DNA from: Cyclobacterium lianum
Lineage (GTDB): Bacteria > Bacteroidota > Bacteroidia > Cytophagales > Cyclobacteriaceae
Direction: 5' to 3'
DNA length: 64,000 nucleotides
Assembly: GCF_900143075.1 (NCBI RefSeq)
Contig: NZ_FRCY01000008.1
Coordinates: 185,866-249,865, forward strand
The notes beneath the pieces were generated by a model that was given only the letters and a program-made list of their open reading frames with translations, made no database searches and had not been told where the DNA came from. Numbering within the stretch: the stretch's first letter is position 1; the number at the start of each line of letters is the position of its first letter. Shown piece by piece: positions 28,280 to 38,555 of the stretch. Made by a program: the position numbers and the translations under genes.

Positions 28280-29959
28280 ATGAAAAATTTAATCAAATAT
28301 ATTGTACTTATTCCGGTTTTATTCTTCTCCGCTGCCTGCGAGGATGAATTTCTGGAAAGGATGCCGCTGGACTCTCCTTCGAGTGAGACATTTTTTGAAA
28401 ACGAAACGGAATTGGAAATGGCCGTGACGGGGGTGTATAACAGACTTTGGTACTGGCCCGCAGGGATCGCCTGGTTTCTATCCTTTGATTTCGCCTCTGA
28501 TGATGGCTGGGATAGAAACGGCAGTGCACTTCAGGCACTCGGCAGAGGGGAGCAAAATGCCGACAATGGATTTACAAACGGATTCTGGTCTCATTTCTAC
28601 CGGGCCATCAACCGGACCAACTTCATTACTTCCCGGGGCAGTCACCTGAGGGATGAAATGGATCCGGCCAAATATGACCGGCTCGTAGGAGAAGCCAGAT
28701 TTATCCGGGCTTATTTCTACGCCTACCTGGCTGAGCTGTATGGTGATGTGCCATTGGTCACCTCTACGCTTACCCTGGAGGAATCTCAGACACCCAGGGC
28801 TCCAAAAGCGGAAGTGATAGATTTTGTCATGTCCGAACTCAACGAGATCAAAGCATATCTCCCTATGGATGCTGGTGAAAAGGGGAGAATTACTCAGGGC
28901 ACAGTACTGGCTTTAATGTCTCGCGTGGCCCTTTGGAACGAAAGATGGGAAGCCGCGGCGGCCGCTGCAAAAGAGCTTATGGATTCGGGTACATATTCCG
29001 TTGATCCGGATTATGAAGGCATGTTTACTTTCGAAGGTGACAATTCACCCGAAGTTATTACCAGGATCCAATACCTTAGGGGTGTACAAACCCATAATAT
29101 GCCCCGAAATTTCTGGTCCAGGATGGCCCTCGGCCACTCCAACAAAAAGCCGCCACAGGATTTTGTAGATACCTATGACTGCATAGATGGATTGCCGATT
29201 GATGAATCGCCACTTTATGACCCTCAAAGTCCCTTTGAAAACCGTGACCCCAGATTGGATTACACTTTGGTAGTACCGGGTTCCCGATTGGTAAACTGGA
29301 TCTATGAAACGCATAGCGACAGCACCATGACCTGGGAATTTCAGGGAGAAGACAGCGTACGGGTACCCAATATCGAAGCACAACATGCCTATGCCTCCTT
29401 CACCGGCTACCTGTACCGCAAGCACGTGGACGTGGCTAACTATCCTACAGACGTGGGCTCAACAGACCAGAATCTGACTATTTTCCGGCTTGGAGAAGTA
29501 TTGCTGAACTACGCGGAAGCCAAGGTGGAACTGAACCAAATTGACGAAAGCGTATATGAGGCCATCAATTCCCTAAGGCAACGGGAGTCTGTACAAATGC
29601 CGCCTATAGCCGCAGGTAAGTCACAAGAGGAGATGAGAAATCTGGTTCGTAAAGAAAGGCGGCATGAGTTGGGTATTGAGGGATTCAGGTATTTTGATAT
29701 CCGCCGATGGGGCATAGCCGAAGACCTGATTCCCGGTCCCTACCGGGGTAGGGTAAACCGATATGGTGAAGGTGGCTGGCTCAACGAGCCACCCATGATT
29801 GACCCCATTGGTACGCCCAGCTATGATCATATCAGCAATGCGGATGAAATGGTAGTGGTGGAAACCCGGGATTTCAATCCCAACAGGGATTACCTGTGGC
29901 CCATACCCCGAATTGAATTGGAAACCAATACAGCATTGACCCAGAATCCGGGTTATTGA
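28280..29959 (+). CDS. susD: SusD/RagB-family glycan-binding lipoprotein
   Basis: I take the ATG at 28280, 13 bp after the susC stop, which gives 559 residues with a lipoprotein signal (lipobox FSAAC, C20). The N-terminal [30 protein letters not shown]-like helices and the [24 protein letters not shown] segment are typical of SusD. So is the C-terminal [22 protein letters not shown]. It forms the hinged lid on the SusC barrel and binds the glycan at the cell surface. A perfect 16-bp hairpin lies 33 bp after its stop. Ligand unknown. Confidence 0.95.
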   Translation: MKNLIKYIVLIPVLFFSAACEDEFLERMPLDSPSSETFFENETELEMAVTGVYNRLWYWPAGIAWFLSFDFASDDGWDRNGSALQALGRGEQNADNGFTNGFWSHFYRAINRTNFITSRGSHLRDEMDPAKYDRLVGEARFIRAYFYAYLAELYGDVPLVTSTLTLEESQTPRAPKAEVIDFVMSELNEIKAYLPMDAGEKGRITQGTVLALMSRVALWNERWEAAAAAAKELMDSGTYSVDPDYEGMFTFEGDNSPEVITRIQYLRGVQTHNMPRNFWSRMALGHSNKKPPQDFVDTYDCIDGLPIDESPLYDPQSPFENRDPRLDYTLVVPGSRLVNWIYETHSDSTMTWEFQGEDSVRVPNIEAQHAYASFTGYLYRKHVDVANYPTDVGSTDQNLTIFRLGEVLLNYAEAKVELNQIDESVYEAINSLRQRESVQMPPIAAGKSQEEMRNLVRKERRHELGIEGFRYFDIRRWGIAEDLIPGPYRGRVNRYGEGGWLNEPPMIDPIGTPSYDHISNADEMVVVETRDFNPNRDYLWPIPRIELETNTALTQNPGY

Positions 29960-29970
29960 TACCGGAGCTG

Positions 29971-31776
29971 ATGCTGAAAATTGATAATTTCAGGGATTCC
30001 TGCCCCAAACGGTTGGGGCAGGAATCCCTTCCCATATCCATTAATGCTGCCCCGGCAAAAGGGGCAAAGAAATGTCTTGCCTTTTTCCTTCAGGTCATCC
30101 TTTGCGCGATTCTTTGCATGGGCCCGTCTCCCAAGGTTTTTTCTCAGGTTACCGGGTATGACCTGGTGGTTTATGGCGGGACTTCCGCTGGGATCACCGC
30201 CGCCATACAGGCAGCCCGAATGGGTAAGCAAGTCGTGTTGATCGAATCCGGAAACAGGCTGGGAGGGCTTACCACTGGTGGTCTGGGACAAACGGATATT
30301 GGAAACAAGCAAGCGATTGGGGGAATAGCCAGGGAGTTTTATCAAAATATAAAGCTGTACTACGATCAGCCTGAAAACTGGATATGGCAGGAAAAGAAAA
30401 ACTACAAAGGAGTGGCCTATTCCCGTTCTGAGGAGGGAGAAGAGACCATGTGGACCTTTGAGCCTTCTGCAGCTTTGCATGTTTTTGGGGAAATGATAAG
30501 GAAGGAAAACGGAATTGATATCGTATATGGCGAACGATTGGATAGAAAAATGGGTGTAAAGATGGATAACCAAATCATTACTTCCCTGACGATGGAAAGC
30601 GGAAAGCACTATCATGGAAAAGTATATATTGATGCCACTTACGAAGGGGACCTGATGGCTGCTGCTGGTGTAAGCTATACTACAGGCAGAGAAGCGAATA
30701 GCCAATATGGTGAAAGCCTCAATGGTGTACAGGCAAACGCCTATGGAGTTACCTTACGCGGAAAGCCAGCACGGAATGGCAGGAACCACAATTTTGTGGA
30801 CGGTGTGGACCCCTACATTGTTCCGGGTAATCCGGATTCAGGATTGCTTCCCTATATTTCTTCGTCTGTCCCGGGAATAGATGGAAGCGGGGATGAGAAA
30901 ATCCAGGCATATTGTTTTCGGATGACGCTTACGGATCATCCTAAAAACAGGATTCCTTTTGAAAAACCGGCTACATACCATGAGTCCAATTACGAATTGC
31001 TATTCAGAAACTACGAAGCAGCACACGATCTGGAAAAAATGTATGATTATGGGGTTCCATACCTTCCATGGGCCAATTCGGCCATGCCAAACCGGAAGAC
31101 AGATACCAATAACAAACATGGCTTTTCGACCGATTTTATCGGGCAAAATTATACTTATCCTGAGGCCAGCTACGAGGAAAGAGAAAAAATCACGCAAGCA
31201 CACAGGGAATACCAAAAGGGTCTGATGTGGACGCTGGCTTATCATCCCAGAATCCCTAAGTTAGTGCGTGATGAGGTGTCAAGATGGGGTACTTGCAAGG
31301 ATGAGTATGGACGGGAAGATGGCTGGCCGGAACAGCTTTACATTAGAGAGGCCCGTAGGATGGTGAGTGATTACGTTATGACCCAACACCATTGTGAAGG
31401 GCTGGAAGTAGCTGAGGACCCTATCGCTCTGGGCGCCTATGGCATGGATTCCCATCACGTACAGCGGTATGTGGATGCCAATGGCTTTGTAAAAAATGAG
31501 GGAAATGTTGAAGGCAGGGTGCCTGGACCCTACCCCATAAGTTACCGGTCCATTGTTCCCAAAAAGACCGAGGCCGGGAATCTTCTGGTCCCCGTTTGCC
31601 TTAGTGCTACGCACATCGGGTTCGGGTCTATTCGCATGGAGCCGGTTTTCATGGTTCTGGGCCAGTCGGCAGGGATAGCAGCTTCCCTGGCCATAGATGC
31701 CAAAAGCAGTGTACAGGCTGTTCCTTATCAGCTTTTAAGAAATGAATTAATTACCTACAGGCAGAGACTTGAATGA
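29971..31776 (+). CDS. Secreted FAD-dependent oxidoreductase, copy A
   Basis: This is the first of five paralogous flavoproteins. The mature part starts with an FAD-binding beta-alpha-beta, [21 protein letters not shown], in which the usual GxGxxG is [24 protein letters not shown] and [18 protein letters not shown] follow. Later come the Y-I-R-E-A-R-R-M motif and, near the C-terminus, [18 protein letters not shown], which closes the FAD site (PF12831-type). The start is doubtful: the first ATG (29971) puts 34 residues, coded through a hairpin, before the hydrophobic signal core ([14 protein letters not shown]). No ATG, GTG or TTG lies between hairpin and core. At 601 residues it is the longest of copies A-C. 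Substrate unknown; a sugar is inferred from context. Confidence 0.85.
   Translation: MLKIDNFRDSCPKRLGQESLPISINAAPAKGAKKCLAFFLQVILCAILCMGPSPKVFSQVTGYDLVVYGGTSAGITAAIQAARMGKQVVLIESGNRLGGLTTGGLGQTDIGNKQAIGGIAREFYQNIKLYYDQPENWIWQEKKNYKGVAYSRSEEGEETMWTFEPSAALHVFGEMIRKENGIDIVYGERLDRKMGVKMDNQIITSLTMESGKHYHGKVYIDATYEGDLMAAAGVSYTTGREANSQYGESLNGVQANAYGVTLRGKPARNGRNHNFVDGVDPYIVPGNPDSGLLPYISSSVPGIDGSGDEKIQAYCFRMTLTDHPKNRIPFEKPATYHESNYELLFRNYEAAHDLEKMYDYGVPYLPWANSAMPNRKTDTNNKHGFSTDFIGQNYTYPEASYEEREKITQAHREYQKGLMWTLAYHPRIPKLVRDEVSRWGTCKDEYGREDGWPEQLYIREARRMVSDYVMTQHHCEGLEVAEDPIALGAYGMDSHHVQRYVDANGFVKNEGNVEGRVPGPYPISYRSIVPKKTEAGNLLVPVCLSATHIGFGSIRMEPVFMVLGQSAGIAASLAIDAKSSVQAVPYQLLRNELITYRQRLE
29993..30028 (+). 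repeat. Perfect 16-bp inverted repeat (hairpin) between susD and flavoprotein genes
   Basis: GGGATTCCTGCCCCAA (29993-30008) pairs exactly with TTGGGGCAGGAATCCC (30013-30028) around a 4-nt loop ACGG. It lies 33 bp after the susD stop and inside the first codons of the next open frame. There is no long T tract after it (TTCCC), so it is not a classical terminator. It may stop 3' decay of susCD RNA, attenuate transcription, or affect translation of the next gene. Confidence 0.8.
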
Positions 31777-31813
31777 CTACTGCCAGGTAGCAAATTATAT
31801 AACCCAAAAGAAC

Positions 31814-33484
31814 ATGCATTATTTGATTTTGACCATTTGTTTGCTGCTGGCCACGGGACCTGTCCGGGTTGGCATCGCGCAGAGCGAACAACCATACGAC
31901 CTTGTCATCTACGGAGGTACTTCCGCAGGCGTTGCAGCAGCGATTCAGGCTTCCCGTTTGGGCAAATCTGTCGTCCTCATTGAACCTTCCAGCAGGCTGG
32001 GAGGGCTGACAACAGGCGGCCTGGGCCAGACAGATATAGGCAACAAGCAAGCCATTGGAGGAATAGCCAGGGAATTTTACCAAAACATCAGGTCGCATTA
32101 TGAAGATCCTGAAAACTGGAAATGGCAATCCCGGGAGGAGTATCAGGACGGTGGCCAGACCCGTACTGCAGCAGGAGAAGATGCCATGTGGACCTTCGAG
32201 CCCTCTGCCGCTTTGGAAGTGTACCAGCAGATGATTGATGCAGAAAACATTGACATCGTTTATAATGAAAGGTTGGACCGCTCAGAAAGAGGTGTGAGCA
32301 AATCCGGGGGCAAAATCCAATCGATTGTCATGGAAAGCGGAAAAACCTTTCAGGGAAAAATGTTTATGGATGCGACCTATGAAGGGGATCTGATGGCCAC
32401 TGCCGGTGTCAGTTATACGGTTGGCAGGGAAAGCAATGAGGAATATGGGGAAACCGTCAATGGTGTTCAGGCCAATCATTGGAGCATTACCCTGAAGGGA
32501 AAGCTTTCCAAAAATGCTGCCAACCATAATTTTGTGCCAGGGGTAGATCCATATGTAGAAGAAGGAAACCCTGAAAGTGGTTTGTTGCCCTACATTGTCG
32601 AAGGGGGGCCTGGAATAGACGGCAGGGGGGACAAGAAAGTGCAGGCCTATGGTTTTCGCATGTGTCTGACAGACCACCCGGAAAACAGGATACCTTTTGA
32701 AAAGCCGGAAGGCTATGAAGAGCGCAATTACGAATTGCTCTTTCGCAATTATGAAGCAGGTGAAACCAGGCTGCCCTGGATCAATTCTGCCATGCCTAAC
32801 CGGAAGACGGATACCAACAATAACCACGGTTTCTCTACAGACTTTACCGGTCAGAATCACGATTACCCCGAAGCTTCTTACGAAGAACGGGAAAAGATCA
32901 TCGAAGCCCACCGAGAATACCAAAAGGGACTGATGTGGAGCCTGGCCTACCATCCACGAATTCCGGAAAAAATTCGGAATGTGATTTCGCAATGGGGCAC
33001 CTGTAAGGATGAGTTTGAACGGGAAGATGGCTGGCAAAATCAACTTTATATACGGGAAGCAAGGAGGATGGTAAGTGATTATGTGATGACCCAACACCAT
33101 TGTGAAGGCCTTGAAGTCGCTGAGGATGCTGTGGGGCTGGCCGCATACGGGATGGACTCCCACAATATCCAAAGGTATGTAGACCACAATGGCTATGTTC
33201 AGAATGAAGGCAACGTGCAGGCGTCCGTGCAGGGCCCTTATCCGATCAGCTACAAATCCATCGTACCAAAAAAAGAAGAAGCTGGTAATTTGTTTGTTCC
33301 GGTTTGTCTGAGTGCCACCCACATTGGCTTTGGATCCATACGGATGGAGCCTGTTTTTATGGTTTTGGGCCAATCTGCGGCGATCGCAGCAGCCCTTTCC
33401 ATTGATCAGGGTATCGCCGTCCAGGATCTGTCCTACGAACCATTAAAAGCAGCCTTATTGGACCAAAATCAACGTTTGGAGTAA
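31814..33484 (+). CDS. Secreted FAD-dependent oxidoreductase, copy B
   Basis: I take the ATG at 31814, which starts a clear signal peptide ([16 protein letters not shown].., ending GIAQ); the frame extends further up and would overlap copy A. The 556 residues share with copy A long blocks almost unchanged: [92 protein letters not shown] and [15 protein letters not shown]. It clearly comes from tandem duplication. It lies 37 bp after copy A in the same presumed operon. It is periplasmic and soluble by its signal type. Confidence 0.9.
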   Translation: MHYLILTICLLLATGPVRVGIAQSEQPYDLVIYGGTSAGVAAAIQASRLGKSVVLIEPSSRLGGLTTGGLGQTDIGNKQAIGGIAREFYQNIRSHYEDPENWKWQSREEYQDGGQTRTAAGEDAMWTFEPSAALEVYQQMIDAENIDIVYNERLDRSERGVSKSGGKIQSIVMESGKTFQGKMFMDATYEGDLMATAGVSYTVGRESNEEYGETVNGVQANHWSITLKGKLSKNAANHNFVPGVDPYVEEGNPESGLLPYIVEGGPGIDGRGDKKVQAYGFRMCLTDHPENRIPFEKPEGYEERNYELLFRNYEAGETRLPWINSAMPNRKTDTNNNHGFSTDFTGQNHDYPEASYEEREKIIEAHREYQKGLMWSLAYHPRIPEKIRNVISQWGTCKDEFEREDGWQNQLYIREARRMVSDYVMTQHHCEGLEVAEDAVGLAAYGMDSHNIQRYVDHNGYVQNEGNVQASVQGPYPISYKSIVPKKEEAGNLFVPVCLSATHIGFGSIRMEPVFMVLGQSAAIAAALSIDQGIAVQDLSYEPLKAALLDQNQRLE

Positions 33485-33525
33485 TATTAAACAGATAGTC
33501 TTGATACATTAACTCAATATACATC

Positions 33526-35235
33526 ATGAAAAATTTATTGCTTGCATTATTTCTCTTTTTTTCATTCCTGGCCATTCACCCGGTCCAGGCGCAAAACCAG
33601 TCCTTTGATATCGTTATCTACGGGGGCACCTCGGCAGGGGTAGCCGCCGCCATTCAAAGCTCACGAATGGGAAAATCTGTGGTACTGATAGAACCATCGA
33701 GCCATGTCGGTGGGCTTACCACAGGAGGACTCGGAGCCACCGATATTGGGAACAAGCAGGCCATCGGTGGAATCTCACGGGAGTTTTACCAGGGCATCAA
33801 AAACTATTATGACAATCCCGACAACTGGAACTGGCAGGACCGGTCAGATTATTTTACCCGTCCGGATCAGGGGAGGTCCAAAGAGGGAGAAGACGCCATG
33901 TGGACCTTTGAACCCTCTGCTGCCAAAGCAGTGTACAAACAAATGATGGCTGCAGAAGACATTACACTGGTAACCGGACAGCGCCTGGACAGGAGTAGTG
34001 GGGTAGATACCCAGGGTAACCGCATTCGTGCCATCACCATGGAAAGTGGAGAAACCTACACGGGAAAAATGTTTATGGATGCCACCTATGAGGGAGACCT
34101 GATGGCAGCAGCCGGCATTAGTTATATGGTAGGGCGAGAAGCCAATAGCGAATTTGGAGAAACCCTAAACGGAGTACAGGCCAATTATTACAACCGAACC
34201 TTGAAAAATAACGTGTCCCGAAATGCCATCCACCATAACTTTATTCCTGGGGTAGATCCTTACGTGGAAAAGGGAAACCCCTCCAGTGGGCTGCTTCCAT
34301 TTATCATTGAGGGAGGTCCTGGCATAGACGGGACCGCCGATGATAAGCTTCAGGCCTATTGTTACCGGATGACGCTGACGGATCATCCCGATAACCGGAT
34401 ACCTTTCGAAAAGCCCGAAAATTACAAGGAGCTCGAATATGAATTGTTGTTCAGAAATTATGAGGCCGCTACCGGCCCCCTGGAGGAAATGTACCACTAT
34501 GGAGACCCCCTGGTTCCCTGGATCAATACTCCCATGCCCAACAGAAAGACTGATACCAATAACCAAAAGGGTTTCTCGACAGACTTTGTGGGCCAAAACC
34601 ACAATTTTCCAGAAGCCAGCTATGAAGAGCGTGAGGCCATTGCACAGCGGCACCTGGAGTATCAGCAGGGACTGATGTGGACCCTGGCCTACCATCCGCG
34701 GATCCCGAAAAAAGTACGTGATGTGGTTTCCAAATGGGGTATGGCAAAGGATGAATTTGAAGCGCGTGGAGGCTGGACGCCCCAGCTTTACATCCGTGAA
34801 GCGCGGCGGATGCGGAGCGATTACGTCGTCACCCAGAGAGATTGCGAAGGACTGGAGCCTCCGGTTTCAGATGTAGTAGGCCTAGCAGCTTATGGAATGG
34901 ATTCCCACATGGTGCAGCGCTACGTGGACCACAATGGCTACGTGCAAAATGAAGGCAACTTTGAAGCACATGTACCGGAACCTTACCCCATTCCTTATCG
35001 GGCCATTGTACCTAAAAAGGGGGAAAAAGAAAATTTACTCGTTCCTGTTTGCGTAAGTTCTACCCATGTGGCTTTCGGGTCAATAAGGATGGAACCGGTA
35101 TTTATGGTGCTGGGCCAGTCTGCTGCTACCGCTGCTAGTTTGGCCATAGATCAGAATTCGGCGGTGCAGGATGTGCCTTATGAGGACTTGAAAGCAATTC
35201 TGGTAAAAGACAAGCAGATTCTGGATCACAAATGA
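33526..35235 (+). CDS. Secreted FAD-dependent oxidoreductase, copy C
   Basis: The 569-residue protein has a Sec signal peptide (LLLALFLFFSFLAI, ending VQAQ) directly followed by the FAD-binding [23 protein letters not shown]. It keeps the family blocks [62 protein letters not shown] and [15 protein letters not shown]. It is closest by eye to copies A and B. It differs from them in DYFTRPDQGRSKEGEDAMW and in [21 protein letters not shown]. It lies 41 bp after copy B, and a 169-bp gap with weak hairpins separates it from the Gfo/Idh/MocA gene. Confidence 0.9.
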   Translation: MKNLLLALFLFFSFLAIHPVQAQNQSFDIVIYGGTSAGVAAAIQSSRMGKSVVLIEPSSHVGGLTTGGLGATDIGNKQAIGGISREFYQGIKNYYDNPDNWNWQDRSDYFTRPDQGRSKEGEDAMWTFEPSAAKAVYKQMMAAEDITLVTGQRLDRSSGVDTQGNRIRAITMESGETYTGKMFMDATYEGDLMAAAGISYMVGREANSEFGETLNGVQANYYNRTLKNNVSRNAIHHNFIPGVDPYVEKGNPSSGLLPFIIEGGPGIDGTADDKLQAYCYRMTLTDHPDNRIPFEKPENYKELEYELLFRNYEAATGPLEEMYHYGDPLVPWINTPMPNRKTDTNNQKGFSTDFVGQNHNFPEASYEEREAIAQRHLEYQQGLMWTLAYHPRIPKKVRDVVSKWGMAKDEFEARGGWTPQLYIREARRMRSDYVVTQRDCEGLEPPVSDVVGLAAYGMDSHMVQRYVDHNGYVQNEGNFEAHVPEPYPIPYRAIVPKKGEKENLLVPVCVSSTHVAFGSIRMEPVFMVLGQSAATAASLAIDQNSAVQDVPYEDLKAILVKDKQILDHK

Positions 35236-35404
35236 TCCATTAATCGATACTGGAAATCCGCTTTCTGGTTGGTACCTCGTTGAAAGGCAACCAACAAAAA
35301 ATCCGGAGTAAATGGGAGATGACAGGTGTCTCCTTTCTTACCCAACTGAATTAAATGGTTATTTTGCGAGTTACCGGTAGGAATTAACGGAATACTTTAA
35401 ATAC

Positions 35405-36802
35405 ATGAAAGAAAACTCAGGGAATACCAGACGATCCTTTATCAGGAAAATCGGCACTTCTGCCGCAGTAGCCACCGGCCTGCCTCTGGTTTCAAACGCC
35501 CGGAAATCCGGGGTTTTGTTGCTGGAAAAAAGGGATAAGCAAAAAATAGCGGCCAATGACCGTATCCGTATTGCGGTGATAGGGACGGGTGGAATGGGCA
35601 TTGGAGATGTCAACACGGCACTTATGGTGGATGGTATCGAAGTAGTAGCTGCCTGCGATTTGTATGACGGTAGGCTTGTTCGTGCCCGTGAACTTTGGGG
35701 GAAGGAATTATTCACTACCAAAGATTACCGGGAAATCCTGGAAAGATCCGATGTGGACGCCGTAATCAATGCCACCACAGACCACTGGCACCAGAAAATA
35801 TGTCTGGATGCCATGGAGAAGGGCAAACATGTCTACTGTGAAAAGCCTATGGTACAAAAATCTGAAGACGGGCATGCCATTATTGGCATGCAGCAAAAGA
35901 CCGGTAGCGTATTTCAGGTAGGTAGTCAATATGTGAGCTCCATCATACATGCCAAGGCAAAGGAACTGATCCATGCAGGAGAAATCGGAGAAATCAATTT
36001 TGCTGAGGCTCAGATAGACCGGCATAGCGCAAGGGGAGCCTGGCAGTACACCGTTCCCCTGGACGCCTCACCGGAAACAGTTGATTGGGATACCTATCTG
36101 GGGCAGGCTCCCAACCGTCCCTGGGATCCCCTGCGTTTTTTCCGTTGGAGAAATTACCGCGATTATGGCACCGGGGTAGCCGGGGACCTTTACGTACACA
36201 TGCTTTCCATGCTGCACTTTGTTACCGGCTCAAAGGGTCCAAACCGGGTAATGGCCACCGGTGGTCTTCGCTATTGGAAAGATGGCAGGGATGTGCCTGA
36301 TTTGCACCTGGGATTATTTGATTACCCGGAGACACCTGAGCACCCGGCATTTAACCTGGCACTCAGAACCAACCTGGTCAGCGGTGGAGGCGATAATTTT
36401 CTATTTCGGATCGTCGGTTCGGAAGGAGATATTTCCATCGGATTTACCGGGCTTACCTTGCGCAAAACCCCCTTTCCCAAAGATCCGGGAATGTCACTTA
36501 ACAGCTTTCCGGAAGCTATGCAGGAGGCCATAAAGGCAGATCATTATAAAAAATACCCGCCCAAAGCTTCACTGGTAGGACCATCTGAGTTTGAGTACAA
36601 GGTGCCATCCGACTACAAAGGAGACCGGTACGAGCATTTTGTCAACTTCTTTGATTCCATTCGATCCGGAAAAACAGTAGTAGAAGACGCGGTATTTGGA
36701 CTGAGGGCATCAGGCCCGACAGAAGCCGGAAATATCAGCTATTTTGAGAAAAAAACTGTGGGATGGGATCCGGAAAGGATGAAATTGACAGATCAGGTTT
36801 AG
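35405..36802 (+). CDS. Gfo/Idh/MocA-family oxidoreductase with Tat-type signal
   Basis: The 465-residue protein begins with a twin-arginine signal (NTRRSFIRKIG, R9-R10, then a hydrophobic stretch), so it should be exported folded with its cofactor. The NAD(P)-binding domain has IRIAVIGTGGMGIGD near 54-68, ATTDHWHQ, and the catalytic CEKPM (E146-K147-P148). The C-terminal domain includes GTGVAGDLYVHMLSMLHFV. Family members oxidise or reduce sugars or their 3-keto forms, or use NAD to hydrolyse glycosides (GH109). It sits within the flavoprotein array, which suggests shared sugar redox chemistry outside the cytoplasm. Substrate unknown. Confidence 0.9.
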   Translation: MKENSGNTRRSFIRKIGTSAAVATGLPLVSNARKSGVLLLEKRDKQKIAANDRIRIAVIGTGGMGIGDVNTALMVDGIEVVAACDLYDGRLVRARELWGKELFTTKDYREILERSDVDAVINATTDHWHQKICLDAMEKGKHVYCEKPMVQKSEDGHAIIGMQQKTGSVFQVGSQYVSSIIHAKAKELIHAGEIGEINFAEAQIDRHSARGAWQYTVPLDASPETVDWDTYLGQAPNRPWDPLRFFRWRNYRDYGTGVAGDLYVHMLSMLHFVTGSKGPNRVMATGGLRYWKDGRDVPDLHLGLFDYPETPEHPAFNLALRTNLVSGGGDNFLFRIVGSEGDISIGFTGLTLRKTPFPKDPGMSLNSFPEAMQEAIKADHYKKYPPKASLVGPSEFEYKVPSDYKGDRYEHFVNFFDSIRSGKTVVEDAVFGLRASGPTEAGNISYFEKKTVGWDPERMKLTDQV

Positions 36803-36861
36803 TAGATACATAAAATGATGTTATTTCAATAATATAATTGCCACCAAATCCAATACCAAAG

Positions 36862-38550
36862 ATGAAAATGACAGACAGATTAAAGATTTACGTGCTGCCT
36901 CTATTGTTGATGCTATGTTTTATGACATGCAGCCCCGCTGAGGAGCAGGAAGAAATTACGGATGTGGTCGTATACGGAGGTACCTCCGGTGCCGTAACGG
37001 CAGCGATTCAGGCAAAAAAAATGGGCAAAACCGTGATCATGGTGTCTCCCGATAAACACCTCGGAGGTCTTACTTCCGGAGGATTGGGCTGGACCGACAC
37101 TGGCAAGAAGGAAGTCATCGGTGGTTTGTCCAGAGAGTTTTACCAACGCGTCTACAACAAATACCAGGAAGAAGATGCCTGGAAATGGGAGGATCGTGCC
37201 GATTTTGGTAACCAGGGCCAGGGAACTCCCGCCATTGACGGGGAATTTCGTACCATGTGGATTTTTGAACCCCATGTGGCTGAAGAGGTGTACGATGAGT
37301 GGGTAGAAGAGATGGAGATAGAAGTTCTGCGTGATGAATGGCTGGACAGAGAGAATGGGGTGACTGTGGAGGACGGAAAAATCACAGCTATCCGCACACT
37401 AAGCGGAAAGGAATTTAAAGGTAAAATGTTTATCGATGCCACCTATGAGGGGGATTTGATGGCGGCTGCAGGGGTAAGTTACCACGTAGGCCGGGAAGCC
37501 AACAGTGTATATGGTGAGGAATGGAATGGCGTGCAGACCGGGGTATACCACCACAAGCACCATTTCAAGGTTTTGGATCAGCCTATCGACCCCTATTGGG
37601 TCAAGGGAGATCCTTCTTCGGGACTTTTGCCAAGGATCAGCGCAGAAGATCCGGGAGTAAAAGGTGAAGGGGATAACAAAGTGCAGGCCTATTGCTTCAG
37701 GACCTGCATGTCCAATCATCCCGATAATCAGGTGCCCTTCCCCAGACCAGAAAATTACGATTCCACGCAATATGAACTACTGGTCAGGATTTTTGATGCC
37801 GGCTGGAGGGAATGGTTCGGTAAATTTGACATGATCCCTAACCGGAAAACAGATACCAATAACCATGGACCATTTAGTTCGGACAATATCGGGATGAACT
37901 ACGACTATCCTGAGGCCAGCTATGAGCGACGAAGAGAAATTATCAAGGAACATGAAGATTATCAGAAGGGGTTGTTGTATTTCGTAGCGAATGATCCCAG
38001 GGTACCTAAAGAAACGCAGGAAGAGTTTCAGAAATGGGGCCTGGCCAAAGATGAGTTTACCGATAATGGCAACTGGCCCCATCAGATCTATGTGCGGGAG
38101 GCCCGCCGGATGATCGGAAAGTATGTGATGACGGAAAATGAATTGTTGCAAAAAAAGCCCACTCCGGAATCGGTGGGAATGGGTTCCTATACCATAGATT
38201 CCCATAACATTCAGCGGTATGTAGACGAAAACGGTCATGTACACAATGAGGGGGATATCGGGGTTCCCTTGCCACAGCCCTATGAAATTGCTTTTGGATC
38301 GCTGGTTCCCAAAAAGGAGGAGATCCAAAATCTTGTTGTTCCGGTAGCTGTTTCGGCCAGCCACATTGCATTTGGGTCAATCCGTATGGAACCAGTATTC
38401 ATGATATTAGGCCAGTCAGCCGCTACGGCTGCTGTGATGTCCATGGAGCAGGGTATTCCTGTACAGGATCTCTCCTATGACGACTTGAAAGTGAAATTGC
38501 GGGAGGACGGCCAGGTACTTACATTAGATGACAGAATAGCATCTAAGTAG
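36862..38550 (+). CDS. FAD-dependent oxidoreductase lipoprotein, copy D
   Basis: I take the ATG at 36862, giving 562 residues with a lipoprotein signal (LPLLLMLCFMTC, lipobox FMTC). The FAD-binding segment is variant, DVVVYGGTSGAVTAAIQAKKMGK, with GA where copies A-C have [62 protein letters not shown] and [16 protein letters not shown] follow. It is more distant from A-C than they are from one another. As a lipoprotein it is anchored in a membrane, unlike A-C. The sulfatase gene starts 5 bp after its stop, so they are co-transcribed. Confidence 0.9.
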   Translation: MKMTDRLKIYVLPLLLMLCFMTCSPAEEQEEITDVVVYGGTSGAVTAAIQAKKMGKTVIMVSPDKHLGGLTSGGLGWTDTGKKEVIGGLSREFYQRVYNKYQEEDAWKWEDRADFGNQGQGTPAIDGEFRTMWIFEPHVAEEVYDEWVEEMEIEVLRDEWLDRENGVTVEDGKITAIRTLSGKEFKGKMFIDATYEGDLMAAAGVSYHVGREANSVYGEEWNGVQTGVYHHKHHFKVLDQPIDPYWVKGDPSSGLLPRISAEDPGVKGEGDNKVQAYCFRTCMSNHPDNQVPFPRPENYDSTQYELLVRIFDAGWREWFGKFDMIPNRKTDTNNHGPFSSDNIGMNYDYPEASYERRREIIKEHEDYQKGLLYFVANDPRVPKETQEEFQKWGLAKDEFTDNGNWPHQIYVREARRMIGKYVMTENELLQKKPTPESVGMGSYTIDSHNIQRYVDENGHVHNEGDIGVPLPQPYEIAFGSLVPKKEEIQNLVVPVAVSASHIAFGSIRMEPVFMILGQSAATAAVMSMEQGIPVQDLSYDDLKVKLREDGQVLTLDDRIASK

Positions 38551-38555
38551 TACAT

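Noticed and set aside
32282..33373. Minus-strand frame of 363 codons opposite flavoprotein copy B
   Set aside because: Antisense shadow; the same kind of frame appears opposite the other copies because their coding strands are similar.
35260..35345. Hairpins between flavoprotein copy C and the Gfo/Idh/MocA gene
   Set aside because: Stems are only 5-6 bp (for example GGAGA/TCTCC at 35315-35333) with no real T tract; not strong enough to call a terminator.
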